Counted from the stretch's first letter, positions 1 to 12,245 are shown. The stretch: 64,000 nt of DNA from Thermoleptolyngbya sichuanensis A183 (GCF_013177315.1 NZ_CP053661.1:3658001-3722000), one strand, 5' to 3'. Made by a program: numbers and translations. The notes: generated by a model not told the origin, from the sequence alone.

Positions 1-1
1 C

Positions 2-91
2 CCCAGCGAGTTTGCCCAGTCCAATCTCTGGGTTTCTTGTCCAGTGTGTTTTAACCGGAAGCAGTACTATACTCTTCCGATCAAACTTTGA
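2..91 (+). CDS. C-terminal end of an unidentified protein, cut by window edge
   Basis: Reading from base 2 gives about 29 residues ending in a TGA at 89-91. It contains a CPVC pair that resembles half of a zinc ribbon, followed by a basic-aromatic tail. The start lies outside the window, so the family cannot be named. It could also be a chance open frame. Confidence 0.3.
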   Translation, partial: PSEFAQSNLWVSCPVCFNRKQYYTLPIKL

Positions 92-219
92 GGCATCTGG
101 AGCATCTGGCGGCGAGGCGGCCGTCATTCAGCATCCACAAGCTCAGAAGCGCTAGCCCCCTGCACAGAGCCGCAGTGGATAAGCAGCGCCCCAATCAGAA
201 TCGCTGAGGATACTTACAG

Positions 220-1738
220 ACTTTAGTTTGGACTAATGGTGAAGAGGAAGGCAGTCAATGAGAAGCACCGACTGCCGTAAGGTCAATGAAGTACAACCAA
301 CATTGACCCCATGATTTTCAACGAACTTCAGCAATTTCGCCAAACGTTGTATGCCAGCTTGGGAAACGCCAGAGATGCCCTGTTTGATCTGATGGATGCC
401 GTGTTAGTGAGTGCGTGCATCGTGTCGTTTGTGAGGCTATCGCAGAGTCCTGTCTTTCGTCGCCAGTGGTCGAGCACCTATGAAGCGTTGCGCGATAGCC
501 GCCTACCCCGATCAAAGGTGCTGAAGCTGTTGGTGCAGCAGATACCGACTCAGCAGCAACCGTTGTTGGCAGGTGATGCGAGTCGGTGGAACCGTCCTGC
601 TGCCAGGCGTTTGAAAGACCGCACCTTATCAGGCAGAACAGGACATGCCCCGATAGCCGGACAAAACTACAGTACCTTAGCCTGGATTGCTGAAGACAGG
701 GGCAGTTGGGCATTACCATTGCGGCATGAGCGCATCACCAGCTTTGAAACACCCGCCAGTAAAGCGGCATTCCAACTCAAACAAGTGACTCGGCAGTTAG
801 CGGTGCGTCCGTTGGCGATCTACGACCGAGGGTACGGCAATGCCAGTTTTGTCAACCAAACGGCAGGGATTGAGGCAGACTTGCTGCTGCGGGTTACATC
901 CAATCGATGTGTCTATGGCGCGCCCCCAGCGTATCGAGGGCGAGGCGCACCTGCCAAGCATGGACATAAGATGAAACTCAATGACCCTGACACTTGGAGT
1001 GTCCCGGTCGAAACCGTTGAAGTCGATGATCCCAACTGGGGACGAGTGCGGGTCAGTCGTTGGAGTGCATACCATTTCCGCAAATCCCCCAAACGGGCAA
1101 TGGAAGTGTTGCGCGTGGAGGTGCTGGAGACACAGAGCAGCACGCGACGCTTGGCTCCTTTGTGGTTAGTTTGGCTGGGTGAGCAGATGCCTCCGTTAGA
1201 AACCCTGTGGTTGCACTACCTCCGTCGCTTTGCCATTGAACACTGGTATCGCTTTGCCAAGCAGAGGCTATATTGGACACATCCCCAGTTCAGTTCTGTA
1301 TCGGCAACCGAACAGTGGAGCAGCCTGATGCCGTTGCTCAGTTGGCAGTTGTGGTTAGCGCGAAAGGACTGTACTGACCACCCCTTGCCCTGGCAGGCAC
1401 CGCAAGAAACGTTGACTCCGGGTCGGGTCGCACAAGCGTTTGCAGGCATTTTGGCAGCGATTGGCACCCCTGCTCCTGCGCCTAAACCTCGTGGTAAATC
1501 GCCAGGACGAGGCAAGGGGCACAAGCCAACTCCTCGTCCCTGCTATCCGATGGTCAAAAAACGAGCCTCGAAACGCAAGACATCCGAACAATCCCTGAAC
1601 AGTCCGGTTGCAACAGCAGCTTAACTGCGAGCAGGATTGTATCCAATTCCTTAAGTTCAACTGTTATGAACGGTTGAGCAGATTCTTTATGGCATCCTGT
1701 TGAGCATTATTGTGATGCCAGTTAGTCCAAACTAAAGT
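220..1738 (+). mobile_element. Complete insertion sequence with 17-bp terminal inverted repeats
   Basis: Perfect 17-bp inverted repeats (ACTTTAGTTTGGACTAA at 220-236 and its complement at 1722-1738) bracket a single transposase gene. ACAG occurs immediately outside both ends (216-219 and 1739-1742), consistent with a 4-bp target duplication. The element is about 1.5 kb. The transposase frame and both ends are intact, so it may still be active. The IS family is not assigned beyond DDE type. Confidence 0.85.
311..1624 (+). CDS. DDE transposase (IS4-like fold)
   Basis: 437 aa. Candidate catalytic residues are Asp89 (in LLAGDAS), Asp172 (in AIYDRGYG) and Glu310 (in RRFAIEHWYRFAKQRL). The last of these matches the C-terminal Glu-helix seen in IS4/IS701-like transposases, with an aromatic and basic residues around the Glu. 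The C-terminal 60 residues are rich in Lys, Arg and Pro and probably contact DNA. There is no strong Shine-Dalgarno before the ATG. The frame is uninterrupted and sits between matching inverted repeats, so it is a full-length gene. Similar proteins are common, multi-copy and often annotated only as putative transposases in cyanobacteria. Confidence 0.85.
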   Translation: MIFNELQQFRQTLYASLGNARDALFDLMDAVLVSACIVSFVRLSQSPVFRRQWSSTYEALRDSRLPRSKVLKLLVQQIPTQQQPLLAGDASRWNRPAARRLKDRTLSGRTGHAPIAGQNYSTLAWIAEDRGSWALPLRHERITSFETPASKAAFQLKQVTRQLAVRPLAIYDRGYGNASFVNQTAGIEADLLLRVTSNRCVYGAPPAYRGRGAPAKHGHKMKLNDPDTWSVPVETVEVDDPNWGRVRVSRWSAYHFRKSPKRAMEVLRVEVLETQSSTRRLAPLWLVWLGEQMPPLETLWLHYLRRFAIEHWYRFAKQRLYWTHPQFSSVSATEQWSSLMPLLSWQLWLARKDCTDHPLPWQAPQETLTPGRVAQAFAGILAAIGTPAPAPKPRGKSPGRGKGHKPTPRPCYPMVKKRASKRKTSEQSLNSPVATAA

Positions 1739-1747
1739 ACAGAGTTT

Positions 1748-1792
1748 AACGGCTTCAGGCAGGAATGCTAGATATCCCCACCTGAAGCCGTT
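1748..1792. terminator. 12-bp perfect stem-loop downstream of katG and the IS
   Basis: AACGGCTTCAGG (1748-1759) pairs perfectly with CCTGAAGCCGTT (1781-1792) across a 21-nt loop. On the plus strand it is followed by a moderately T-rich tract. It lies between two convergent genes (the IS transposase and katG), so it may terminate either. It starts 10 bp outside the IS end. Confidence 0.5.
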
Positions 1793-1935
1793 TCACTTTA
1801 TTCTCAGACCGCATTCTCAGGCCGTCTTGGGTGTTCAACCCCGTTCGAGATTGCCCTGTAGACAAATCGCCTGAACCTGGAATCACTCAACGATGCCCCT
1901 GCCTTGAGATCGCTTCACCAACGGTTGTACCCCGC

Positions 1936-4179
<2,244 letters not shown>

Positions 4180-4190
4180 TCAATCTGCCC

Positions 4191-4352
4191 TCATCCCCCA
4201 ACCCCTTCTCCTAAGTCGGGAGAAGGGGAGCAAGAGAGGCTTGAAGTCCCTCTCCCGCCCTGGGAGAGAGATTTAGGGTTGGGAGAAGAGGAGCAAGAGA
4301 GGCTTGAAGTCCCTCTCCCGCCCTGGGAGAGAGATTTAGGGTGAGGGAAATC
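4191..4352. repeat. Two tandem 63-bp intergenic repeats
   Basis: A unit containing CAAGAGAGGCTTGAAGTCCC and CCTCTCCCGCCCTGGGAGAG occurs at about 4231 and again at 4294. Each unit has an internal palindrome (CTCTCCC/GGGAGAG). It is a non-coding multi-copy type of cyanobacterial repeat in the katG upstream region, and could affect katG transcription start or folding. Confidence 0.75.
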
Positions 4353-4591
4353 GACAAAGTTGCACATTGCGGTCAATATCTAAACTCGAAGTCAATTAAA
4401 CGCTTCCTGACTGCGAGATTGATGAGTAAAGACGGCCTCTTAGATGAGTAAAGAGGTCGCCTTGGAACAGTTACTCGTCCTCACACCTCCGCCTGGGTCT
4501 GCCCAATCTGCCAAGCATGAATAGTTGTGCCCAGTCGCTCAATGACTTTCAATGACTGACTTTCAACGACTTTCAACAACTTTTAACAGCC

Positions 4592-4690
4592 AGGACTTAC
4601 GCACTTGCGATACGCTCTTTGAGTTTTGGAGAATTTTTCGTGGGCTGCGCCCGTGAGAAATTGTCCAATTGATCCAACTGCGTAAGTTCT
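4592..4690 (+). repeat. 99-bp MITE-like element, family A
   Basis: Bounded by 12-bp inverted repeats (AGGACTTACGCA at 4592-4603; complement at 4679-4690; one mismatch). Related copies are at 36203-36280 (inverted) and 55497-55603. It encodes nothing. The rest of the 4.35-4.9 kb gap holds short tandem ACTTTCAA-type repeats (about 4541-4585 and 4690-4725) on both sides, and no credible gene. Confidence 0.7.
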
Positions 4691-4915
4691 AACAACTTTC
4701 AAACAACTTTCAAACAACTTTCAACACGTTATCAAGTCATACTCGTCATGAGTTTGACTTAGGGAAGAGTGTACAGTGAATTCCTTTCAAACGGTTAGAG
4801 TGCATACAAAACGTTACGGTAAACCCGCAGCCTCAACGGGCGTGCTGCTCAGTCATGAAGCCGCTGTTCGTATTCGTATGGATGCTGATGGCGTGCTATG
4901 GCGTGCTATGGCGTG

Positions 4916-6127
4916 TTATGGCGTGCTTTCCGACAGGAGAGAATCTAGGCGGGTGGCGTAACCCGTTAATTCTACATAGCCCTCTCCCCGAATCGGCTGG
5001 TCTTGCCGCGTGCCCTCAAAGGCAGTTGCCCCTTCCCAATAGGTGGCTGTGGAGGTGTTGAGTTCTTGGTCGGCGAGGCGCGATCGCCCTTCTAGCACCA
5101 GATCCAGTCGGGGAATGCGAATTTGCCACTGGGCAGGATAAACCGCTTTGCTGCGGGGGCTTGTCCAGGTTTTGAGGACGCGGATTGTCCAGTCGTCGTG
5201 ATTCAGATGGGTCGTCTCGCCGGAGGCCGAGATAAACGTACCCGCCGACGTGATTTCGGGCGTACCGTCTTCATGGCGCAACTGGTAGAGCATCAGGGCT
5301 GCTCCGTCCTCCAATTGAATCGAGAACCAGTCCCAGCCGACCGTGCCTGCGGTCAACGCGCTGGTGGAGAACTCGTGATCCTTCCAGGTTTTGCCCTGTA
5401 CCGAAAAGGATTGGCCCTGAATCGTGACGGTTCCGCTGGTAGGCTGCTGCACCAGAGAATAGTAGTAGGACGCATTCCCTGGCTCCAATCCCTTGACGCT
5501 CAGGCCGCGATCGCCCTGCAACACGGGCGGACGAGTTTGCTGAACCGTGAGGTCGATGGCGACCCCCTCGGACTGGGCCTGAAGCCGCACGCGGCCCGGC
5601 TCCAGTTCCGTAGCCGACCAATCGTTCAGCCAGACGCGGTAGGGCAGGGCCTCGGCTCCCGCCAGCCCAATGGCGTTGCGGCTAAATCGCTCGTCTACAT
5701 AAAAGCCGCTGCCCGCAATATCGCTGACGGTGAAATGGGCGGAATAAATTTGATTTGTGCGCCAGCGGGATGGCGTAGAGGCTGCTGCCACCGTTGCCGC
5801 CGTTGGCGAAATCGCCTGCCGGAAAAAGGTCAACTGAAAGCCAAACGGTCGCCCCTCCTCGGTTTCCAGGTTGCCCGTGTAGTACCACCATTCCGTTTGG
5901 TAGTCATTGTGCGGGCCAAAGTCTTCGGGAAAGTGCCAATCTCGAAGGGCGATCGCCTTGCGGTATTCTCCACTGGCTGCGGGTAGCGGTTGCCAGGTGA
6001 CGGCATTGGCGGCGATCGCCGAATCCGCAGCCCCCAGGAATACACCCAGGAATATGCTCAGGAACGTAACTAGGAACACGCCGCAGAACCCCAGCAGTAC
6101 GCAAAGTCGAATCAAGCGCGATCGCAT
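4916..6127 (-). CDS. Secreted AttH/CrtC-like lipocalin-fold protein
   Basis: 403 aa with a hydrophobic N-terminal segment (residues 6-42) that acts as signal peptide or anchor. The mature part begins with the DWHFPEDFGPHNDYQTEWWYYTGN block typical in position and composition of carotenoid 1,2-hydratase/AttH proteins, and later has GKTWKDHEFST and WDWFSIQL motifs. The family is known as a double lipocalin fold and includes hydroxyneurosporene hydratase CrtC, but most members have no proven substrate. It follows a LolD-type ATPase and an FtsX-type permease on the same strand. That trio recurs in bacteria and suggests envelope lipid or hydrophobic-molecule handling rather than pigment synthesis. 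GAGGT lies 5 nt before the ATG. Confidence 0.85.
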   Translation of the reverse strand: MRSRLIRLCVLLGFCGVFLVTFLSIFLGVFLGAADSAIAANAVTWQPLPAASGEYRKAIALRDWHFPEDFGPHNDYQTEWWYYTGNLETEEGRPFGFQLTFFRQAISPTAATVAAASTPSRWRTNQIYSAHFTVSDIAGSGFYVDERFSRNAIGLAGAEALPYRVWLNDWSATELEPGRVRLQAQSEGVAIDLTVQQTRPPVLQGDRGLSVKGLEPGNASYYYSLVQQPTSGTVTIQGQSFSVQGKTWKDHEFSTSALTAGTVGWDWFSIQLEDGAALMLYQLRHEDGTPEITSAGTFISASGETTHLNHDDWTIRVLKTWTSPRSKAVYPAQWQIRIPRLDLVLEGRSRLADQELNTSTATYWEGATAFEGTRQDQPIRGEGYVELTGYATRLDSLLSESTP

Positions 6128-6221
6128 TTCACCTCTCCCCTACCCATTCTTCCGAACCCCACGCCGCATCCTCATCCGAACGACCTACTGAACCCTCCCC
6201 GACAACCCCTGCGTAGGCCCT

Positions 6222-6245
6222 AACCAAAATCCAAAATCCAAAATC
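6222..6245. repeat. AATCCAAAATC heptamer tract (STRR-like)
   Basis: Three head-to-tail AAAATCC units at the end of the permease gene. The same heptamer tract recurs at about 22206-22240, 34697-34735, 49974-49998, 56745-56790, 63345-63380 and 63978-64000, and is also found inside the RT-cas1 gene. Confidence 0.7.
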
Positions 6246-8895
6246 ACTCCTGTCTCAGCGCCGCCGCAATATTCATCCGCCCCAGCCGCAGCGCCGGATA
6301 CAGACCCGCCAGCAACGCAGCGGCGATCGCCACCAGCCACGCCTGCCAGAAATAGCGGGCTTCCAGCGCCATTTGTAGCGTCCAGCCAAAGGAACGCACG
6401 TTAATCACATAAATCAAAATCCAGGCGAGGACAAAGCCCAGCGGCATCGCAAACACGCCCGCCAGCGTCCCCATCAGCCCCGTTTCCAGCAGCGTCAGCC
6501 GGCCCAACTGGCTGGGGGTCATGCCGGTGGCGCGGAGGATGCCCAATTCCCGCGTCCGCTCCAGTTGCAGGCTCATGAGCGTGCTGAGAACGCCAATAAA
6601 GGCCACCACCACCGACAGCAGTTGCAGGGCGCTGGTAATGGCAAAAGTGCGGTCAAAAATCTCCAGCGATCCCTGCCGCAGGCTGCGGTTCGACTGCACC
6701 AGCAAATCCTGCCGCCCCTGGAAGTGCGATCGAATATCCTGCACCATCGCTTCCACATCGACACCGGGCTGGGTGAATAGCCCCAGCGACGCGATGCGGT
6801 CGTCCTGCCACAGGTTCCGGTACACGTCGTCATCCAGGATAATCGTGCCGCGATCGGAGGAATAGTCGTAGAATACCGCCAGGACGGGAAACGGGCGATC
6901 GCCCACTGGCGTTTCCAGCGTGATCGTCTCCGGCGGCGCGGGCAGGTTTTCTCGACGGATCAGCGCTTCGGAAATAATCGCGCCCTCGCCCGCACTCAGC
7001 GCCATCCAGGGGTCGGGTTCCAGCCCCGGACGAATCCAGGCGTAGGGCCGCTTGCCCTGAGATACGTCCCCATCGGCGGAGATCAGCTTTGCATTGCGGT
7101 CAAAGTCCACCACGCGCACATCGGCATCGTTGTAGCTGACGGCAAAACGCAGCCCGTCCCACTGCCTCAGCGACTCCACGACCTGAGGATCGAGCTTCCC
7201 TAGCACGCGATTGGCTGTAGTCGTGGGTGGCGACACGTAGATATCTGCCTGGAGCGTCTGATCCAGCCATTCCACCACCGTCCCCCGGAACGAGCCAATC
7301 ATCACCGATACGCCGACAATCACCGACACCGACACCATCAGGGCGGCGATCGCCACGGAGGTTCGGCTGAGCGATCGCAAAATATCCCGTGGAGCCAGTC
7401 GCCCCACCACGCCAAACAGACGGTAGCCCGCTGGCGCTAGTCCCCGCATCAGCAGGGCGATCGCAGGCGGCACCAGCAGCGCAGCCCCCAGCAACACGGC
7501 AAAGAGTCCGGCAAAGGCGGCCACCAGCCCCCCCGACGACCACCGCAGCAGGGCCACGCCAGCAAGGGAAAACCCAACCCAGCCCAGGGTCAGCATGGGC
7601 AGCAGCTTTTGCACCTTGCCCTCCAGGGTCGATCGCTGCAACGTGAGCGTCGGCGTGGTGTTCATCGCCTCCAGCGCGGGCAACGCAGAGGCAAACAGCG
7701 CCGCCGCAACGCCAATCACCAGACCCTTGGCGATGGTGGCGTTCGATAGGGTGACCTGCTGCACCGATACGACAAAGTAAAAATCATTAATCGTCTGGGT
7801 GATTAGCCCCACAATGCTGCGGCCCAGCACAATGCCTAGCCCCACGCCAAGCAGAGAGCCGATGACGCTAAACAGCGCCGCTTCGCCCAAAATCAGGGCA
7901 AAGAGCTGTCCCCGCGTCGCACCAATGCAGCGCAAAATGCCGAATAGGGGACGGCGCTGCACCACGCTGAAGGTGACGGTGTTGTAAATCAAAAACATGC
8001 CCACCACCAGCGCCAGCAGGCTGAGGGCCGTAAGATTGAGTTCAAAGGCGGCCGTCATTTGCTGCACGGCGTTTTTCTGAGCTTCTGCCGTTTCCAGCTT
8101 CAGGCCAGCAGGCAGGGCGGCTTGAATTGCGTCGATTTCAGCAGGAGAGGGGGCGATCGCATCGATATAGCTCAGCCGCCCCGTCTGTCCCAAAAGTTCC
8201 TGCGCCGTGGCAATGTCGGCAAACAGCAGCGTGCTGAGGGCACGGCGGTTGAGGGAATCATCGGACTGGACAAGGGCAACAGCGGTGACCTCTCGATGCT
8301 GGCCGGCGATGTCCAGATGCAGCGTATCCCCCAGTGCCACCCCGTACTGCTGGGCGACATCCTGGGACAGCACAATCGCCTGGGGATTGGTGAGCAACTG
8401 CACCGAAGCCGCGTCCAGGCTTTCGCCCTCCGCCCCAAAGTAGTTGCGAAAGGGCGATTCTGCCAGCACGTCTACCCCCACCAGGCGCATCGGCTGAGCG
8501 CCCAGTTCATCCGCCAGCACGTAGCCCTCCACCACGGGCGCGAGGGGAATGCGGGGGGCGGCGCGGTGCAGATCAGCATACACCGTTTCGGGAATGCCCG
8601 TGGGGGCGATCGCCTCGATGCGGTGGGTGGCGCGGCCGGTAATTGCGTCAGTAGACAGGGCAAAGGCCCGCTGTGCCGAACCGTTCGCCAGATCAATCGA
8701 CACCATCATGGCAACGCCGAGGGCAATCCCCAAAATGCAGAGGAGATATTGCAACGGGCGCTGCCGAATCCGCTGCCACGCCAAGCGCCAGAGGGGGGCG
8801 TTGGACACCCCTGCCGTCATGCCACTACTCGTCATGCCATTAGCCGTCATGTCGCTACTCGTGATGCCGCTACTCGCCATGCCGCTACTCGTCAT
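6244..8895 (-). CDS. ABC transporter permease with two FtsX domains
   Basis: 883 aa. A TM helix near the N-terminus (after [15 protein letters not shown]) is followed by a large periplasmic domain, a three-helix FtsX unit (about residues 280-400), a second TM/periplasmic unit and a final FtsX unit at the C-terminus. This is the LolC/E or MacB-like mechanotransmission layout duplicated in one chain. Its start overlaps the ATPase stop as ATGA, so the two are translationally coupled. The first about 28 residues are a repetitive Met-Thr-Ser-Ser-Gly tail encoded by a 15-bp minisatellite with several in-frame ATGs; the true start could be any of them. The cargo is unknown. Confidence 0.9.
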   Translation of the reverse strand: MTSSGMASSGITSSDMTANGMTSSGMTAGVSNAPLWRLAWQRIRQRPLQYLLCILGIALGVAMMVSIDLANGSAQRAFALSTDAITGRATHRIEAIAPTGIPETVYADLHRAAPRIPLAPVVEGYVLADELGAQPMRLVGVDVLAESPFRNYFGAEGESLDAASVQLLTNPQAIVLSQDVAQQYGVALGDTLHLDIAGQHREVTAVALVQSDDSLNRRALSTLLFADIATAQELLGQTGRLSYIDAIAPSPAEIDAIQAALPAGLKLETAEAQKNAVQQMTAAFELNLTALSLLALVVGMFLIYNTVTFSVVQRRPLFGILRCIGATRGQLFALILGEAALFSVIGSLLGVGLGIVLGRSIVGLITQTINDFYFVVSVQQVTLSNATIAKGLVIGVAAALFASALPALEAMNTTPTLTLQRSTLEGKVQKLLPMLTLGWVGFSLAGVALLRWSSGGLVAAFAGLFAVLLGAALLVPPAIALLMRGLAPAGYRLFGVVGRLAPRDILRSLSRTSVAIAALMVSVSVIVGVSVMIGSFRGTVVEWLDQTLQADIYVSPPTTTANRVLGKLDPQVVESLRQWDGLRFAVSYNDADVRVVDFDRNAKLISADGDVSQGKRPYAWIRPGLEPDPWMALSAGEGAIISEALIRRENLPAPPETITLETPVGDRPFPVLAVFYDYSSDRGTIILDDDVYRNLWQDDRIASLGLFTQPGVDVEAMVQDIRSHFQGRQDLLVQSNRSLRQGSLEIFDRTFAITSALQLLSVVVAFIGVLSTLMSLQLERTRELGILRATGMTPSQLGRLTLLETGLMGTLAGVFAMPLGFVLAWILIYVINVRSFGWTLQMALEARYFWQAWLVAIAAALLAGLYPALRLGRMNIAAALRQE

Positions 8896-9683
8896 GCCAC
8901 CACTTCCTCGGCGAGATCGGGATGCACGATCACGGGAATCAGATGCCCGTCTTGAACCCGCAACACGCGGTCGGCGTATCGGGCAATGTCGGGGTTATGG
9001 GTCGCCATGATTAGGGTTTTGCCCTTCGTGCGGGTGAGACTGAGCAATAACTCCAACACCTGCTGCCCCGTCTCCTCGTCCAGGTTGCCCGTCGGCTCAT
9101 CCGCCAAAATGACCTGCGGATCGTGGGCCAGGGCGCGGGCGATCGCCACTCGCTGCTGCTGCCCGCCGGATAACTTATCTGGATAAGTCTCTAGGCGATC
9201 GCCCAGCCCCACCTGCTGCAAAAGCTGGAGCGCCGACTGACGCGCCACCGCCGGAGACTGGCCCGCCAACTCCTGCGGCAGGGTGACATTTTCCAGCACC
9301 GTTAGCGTCGGAATTAGGTTGAAAAACTGGAAGACGAATCCGATGCGATCGCGCCGAAACAGGGTGCGCGATTTCTCGTCCAGTTCCGTAATGGCCAAAT
9401 CATTGATGCGAATCGTGCCCCCAGACGGCTGATCGATGCCGCTAATCAGGTTCAGCAGCGTACTCTTGCCGCTGCCGCTGTGCCCCAGCAGCACGACAAA
9501 TTCTCCGGGGTCAAACTGCAAATTGATGCCATTCAGCACCTTCCGCGTCACGTCGCCTTCCTGAAATTCTTTGCAAAGATCCAGTAGCTCGACCCTGGCC
9601 CCCTGAGCAGGCGAGGCGCTTTCGAGGGCGATCGCAGGTTTAGCCGAGGCAAACAGACCAGACCACCAGGAACTTGCTGACAT
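8892..9683 (-). CDS. ABC transporter ATPase, LolD/MacB type
   Basis: 263 aa nucleotide-binding subunit. Walker A is GHSGSGKST, the signature is [14 protein letters not shown], Walker B is [12 protein letters not shown], and a switch His follows (MATHNPD). The N-terminal 30 residues precede the usual ABC fold and are variable. First gene of the leftward ATPase-permease-AttH cluster. The stop overlaps the permease start by 4 nt. It powers the adjacent FtsX-type permease, probably acting on envelope substrates from the periplasmic side. Confidence 0.95.
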   Translation of the reverse strand: MSASSWWSGLFASAKPAIALESASPAQGARVELLDLCKEFQEGDVTRKVLNGINLQFDPGEFVVLLGHSGSGKSTLLNLISGIDQPSGGTIRINDLAITELDEKSRTLFRRDRIGFVFQFFNLIPTLTVLENVTLPQELAGQSPAVARQSALQLLQQVGLGDRLETYPDKLSGGQQQRVAIARALAHDPQVILADEPTGNLDEETGQQVLELLLSLTRTKGKTLIMATHNPDIARYADRVLRVQDGHLIPVIVHPDLAEEVVA

Positions 9684-9934
9684 AGGGACACCGTGAGATA
9701 TCGTGGAACACCGTCTAGAATGACGCTAGCAAGCCTTCTGAGAAAGCTCTTAAAGAATCTTAACGTAGATCTCCGGACAAGTCTTCTGCTTTGGGCGACA
9801 GCCCCCTCAAAGTTTCCCCACTCCAATCACAATCGGCTTCTTGCAAAGCGTTGCTTATGAAGCATGACCTACAAGACGATGAATTAAGACGATAAATCTG
9901 GGATCTGCCTGGTTTTGAATTGATTCAGAAGAAC

Positions 9935-9940
9935 GGAGAG
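9935..9940 (+). promoter_or_regulatory. Shine-Dalgarno that fixes a GTG start
   Basis: GGAGAG sits 6 nt before a GTG at 9947, ahead of the conserved DNPFPGMNPYLE start of the DUF4058 protein. The upstream in-frame ATG at 9920 has no such site. Confidence 0.7.
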
Positions 9941-9946
9941 AGCGTT

Positions 9947-10741
9947 GTGGATAATCCATTTCCCGGAATGAATCCTTATCTGGAACATCCCCAACTTTGG
10001 CATCAGGTTCATAATCGCTTGATTGTGGCGATCGCAGATGATCTCACACCCCAAGTTGCGCCTCGCTACCGGGTCGCCATCGAAGAGCGAGTTTACCAGA
10101 GCATTGACGACTCCTTATCAGTTGGCTTGGTGGGCATTGCTGATGTCGCTTTGACTCGCCGCTCTGCGGGGGATATCGAGCCATCCAGCCAAATCGCCCC
10201 TGCCAGCAAAAAAACTCCGATTCCAGTTCAGGTTCCTGTGCCACAAGAGGTGGTCGAGCGATTCTTGGAAGTGCGCTCTACCCAAACCGGAGAGGTTGTC
10301 TGTGTGATTGAGATTTTGTCTCCCAAAAATAAACGGAATAAGGATGGACGAGCGGCCTACATTAGCAAGCGCCAGAAAATCTTAGGCTCCAGCACTAGCT
10401 TAGTCGAGATTGACTTGTTGCGAGAGGGAGAGCCAATGCCCATTCTGGGTGCAGCAGACTCGCTGTACCGCATTCTGATCAGTCGAGCAAGCCATCGCCC
10501 CATCGCCGATCTTTACGCTTTCGAGTTGCAAGACCCAATTCCTGCAATTCCTATTCCGCTGCTCGTTCATGACCCAGAACCCGTGGTCAATCTGCAACGC
10601 ATCCTGAATGACGTATATCGACGTGCCCGCTTTGACCTAGCAATTGACTATACCCAACCCCCAAAACCCGCGTTGCGCCCCGAAGATGAAGCGTGGGTGC
10701 GTGAGATTTTGCAGCAAGCCGACTTGGAGAATCCGGTCTAA
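9947..10741 (+). CDS. DUF4058 family protein
   Basis: 264 aa from a GTG start. The N-terminal NPFPGMNPYLEHPQLW block and the following HNRLIVAIADDL are the DUF4058 hallmark. A central VIEILSPKNKR segment looks like the core strand of a PD-(D/E)XK-like or Cas4-like fold, but this is a resemblance only. The family is greatly expanded in filamentous cyanobacteria and has no proven function. Single gene, convergent with cas6. Confidence 0.85.
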   Translation: MDNPFPGMNPYLEHPQLWHQVHNRLIVAIADDLTPQVAPRYRVAIEERVYQSIDDSLSVGLVGIADVALTRRSAGDIEPSSQIAPASKKTPIPVQVPVPQEVVERFLEVRSTQTGEVVCVIEILSPKNKRNKDGRAAYISKRQKILGSSTSLVEIDLLREGEPMPILGAADSLYRILISRASHRPIADLYAFELQDPIPAIPIPLLVHDPEPVVNLQRILNDVYRRARFDLAIDYTQPPKPALRPEDEAWVREILQQADLENPV

Positions 10742-10775
10742 GGCGATTTGTCTTAGAGTGCTTCAAAGCGAAGTA

Positions 10776-11906
10776 TTAGGGCAGTGCTTCTGCGGCTTTT
10801 CGGGCCAGTTTGGCGTAGGTTTTGGCAGTTTCGTAGCGCAGTCCCAAGTCTTCGGCAATGTCTTGCAGCGATTCGCCCAGTTCGCGCCGGGCCAGGATGG
10901 TGGCCCAAGTTTCGGCGATCGCCATTGCTCGTTCTCCTCCAGTGCGCTTACGTTGCGTCAGGAAATGCTCAGTAAGGGCGGCAATTCGCTGAGCCAGCAG
11001 GTCTTGCAGGGTAGACTGGGGGGCTTCGGTTTCGGCAGACGACCAGCCCAAGCGGGTTTGCCCCAGCCCAAAGGTCGTTTTGTGCCCAGTGCCGCAATAG
11101 GGAGCGAGGCGGCCCAGCGCCATAAACAACTGCACATATTCGGAGTCTTCTAGCGCTGTCTTACTTAAGCTTATCTCAATCGCTCCGGTAAATCCCGTCA
11201 CCGAGCCGCGCTTGCCTGCGACTGTTTTGACAGACTGCAAGTGATGGCGGGTGATGATTACTGATCGATCGATCCAGTCCAGAAAATCTTCCTGGTCATA
11301 CTCAACCTCTGAAAAATCATTCCAGCGGCGCAAGTAGCTGTGGAATAAGTTAACGGGCACAGGCAGTGGAAAGTGATGTTTGTGGCGGCGAAAGCTGGTG
11401 GGCGAGAGGAAAGAGAGGGCGATCGCCGGATTGGGCGGAATCGCCACGTCAAACAACTGCTCATAAGTAGTGGGCGGATGGACGGAATTGGTCAGTCCCC
11501 AGTCGAGTATTCTGAGCGGTGCGCCCCGCAGGTCGATGGTTTGGGGAGGCTGCCGCAGCCAGTCTGTGAGCCAGGTGACGACGGGTTGCGAGAGGGCAGT
11601 AATCGTCCAGGTATAAGGGCGATCGCCCCTGAGCCTTGGGCTGCCGCCGGGGGCAATTTCCACGCCTTGCAGCGCAGAAATTGTAAAGGGTTTTTCGGAC
11701 TCGCCATCGTGCAGATAGGCAGATAACTCCGGATTCATCTGGCGCACCTGGTCGAGCAACCAGGCATGAAGCCCAATAGTGTATTGCGGATAGAGCGTGC
11801 TGTCGGCATAGGGCTGAAGCTGGAGCGTCAGGCCGACCAATTGCGTGTCTGCGGGCCAGTTTGCCGCAGCAGGGGTTTTTTGAACCGTGGCGCGAGGGCG
11901 GGGCAT
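10776..11906 (-). CDS. cas6: CRISPR repeat endoribonuclease Cas6 with C-terminal extension
   Basis: 376 aa. The RAMP fold is indicated by the N-terminal strand-helix (LVGLTLQLQPY, then IGLHAWLLDQV) and by the Gly-rich loop near residues 267-284 (LAPYCGTGHKTTFGLGQT), characteristic of Cas6. His46 and His66 are candidate catalytic residues. Residues about 295-376 form an extra, mostly helical domain that ends in a helix-turn-helix-like stretch (SLQDIAEDLGLRYETAKTYAKLA), which simple Cas6 proteins lack. It lies about 2 kb from the trailer end of the array and is separated from the other cas genes. Expected role: cutting the array transcript at the 3' base of the repeat hairpin. It would serve the type III-D module here. 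Confidence 0.88.
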   Translation of the reverse strand: MPRPRATVQKTPAAANWPADTQLVGLTLQLQPYADSTLYPQYTIGLHAWLLDQVRQMNPELSAYLHDGESEKPFTISALQGVEIAPGGSPRLRGDRPYTWTITALSQPVVTWLTDWLRQPPQTIDLRGAPLRILDWGLTNSVHPPTTYEQLFDVAIPPNPAIALSFLSPTSFRRHKHHFPLPVPVNLFHSYLRRWNDFSEVEYDQEDFLDWIDRSVIITRHHLQSVKTVAGKRGSVTGFTGAIEISLSKTALEDSEYVQLFMALGRLAPYCGTGHKTTFGLGQTRLGWSSAETEAPQSTLQDLLAQRIAALTEHFLTQRKRTGGERAMAIAETWATILARRELGESLQDIAEDLGLRYETAKTYAKLARKAAEALP

Positions 11907-11939
11907 AGATGCCAGGGAAACTCAGCAGTGTTTGCGTTT

Positions 11940-12050
11940 CATTTTAATCCCCCACGGGGATTTGGTAGTGGGAATTGGGGATTGGGGATTGGGTGCTGGG
12001 GATTGGGTGCTGCGGATTGGGTACTGGGGATTGGGCGATCGCCCCATTGA
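11940..12050. repeat. GGGGATTGG short-unit tandem tract
   Basis: About 90 bases of GGGGATTGG and GGGTGCTG-type units (11961-12040). This G-rich plus strand could form quadruplex structures. It lies between cas6 (leftward) and the small secreted gene, so it probably overlaps or borders the cas6 promoter. Confidence 0.7.
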
Positions 12051-12154
12051 TTGGAAAGGGAGCTTTCCAGCAGGGATCTATTCTGTGGTCAGTTGCGTTC
12101 AATGCTCCACCTACAGGATGCCCCAATCGAAAAAGCCCCAGCCCTCTATGTCTT

Positions 12155-12245
12155 AGTTTTCTGATGCTGTTGCGCCAAACCAGTTCCACTGACCGCGCCT
12201 TAGTTGACTGATTCCGTTGCGCTAAACCAGTCCTGCTCACTGCAA
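12155..12245. repeat. Imperfect 47-bp direct repeat
   Basis: A unit around CTGATGCTGTTGCGCCAAAC is followed by a diverged copy (CTGATTCCGTTGCGCTAAAC) just upstream of the gene at 12292. Possibly a duplicated regulatory segment; no known motif recognised. Confidence 0.55.
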
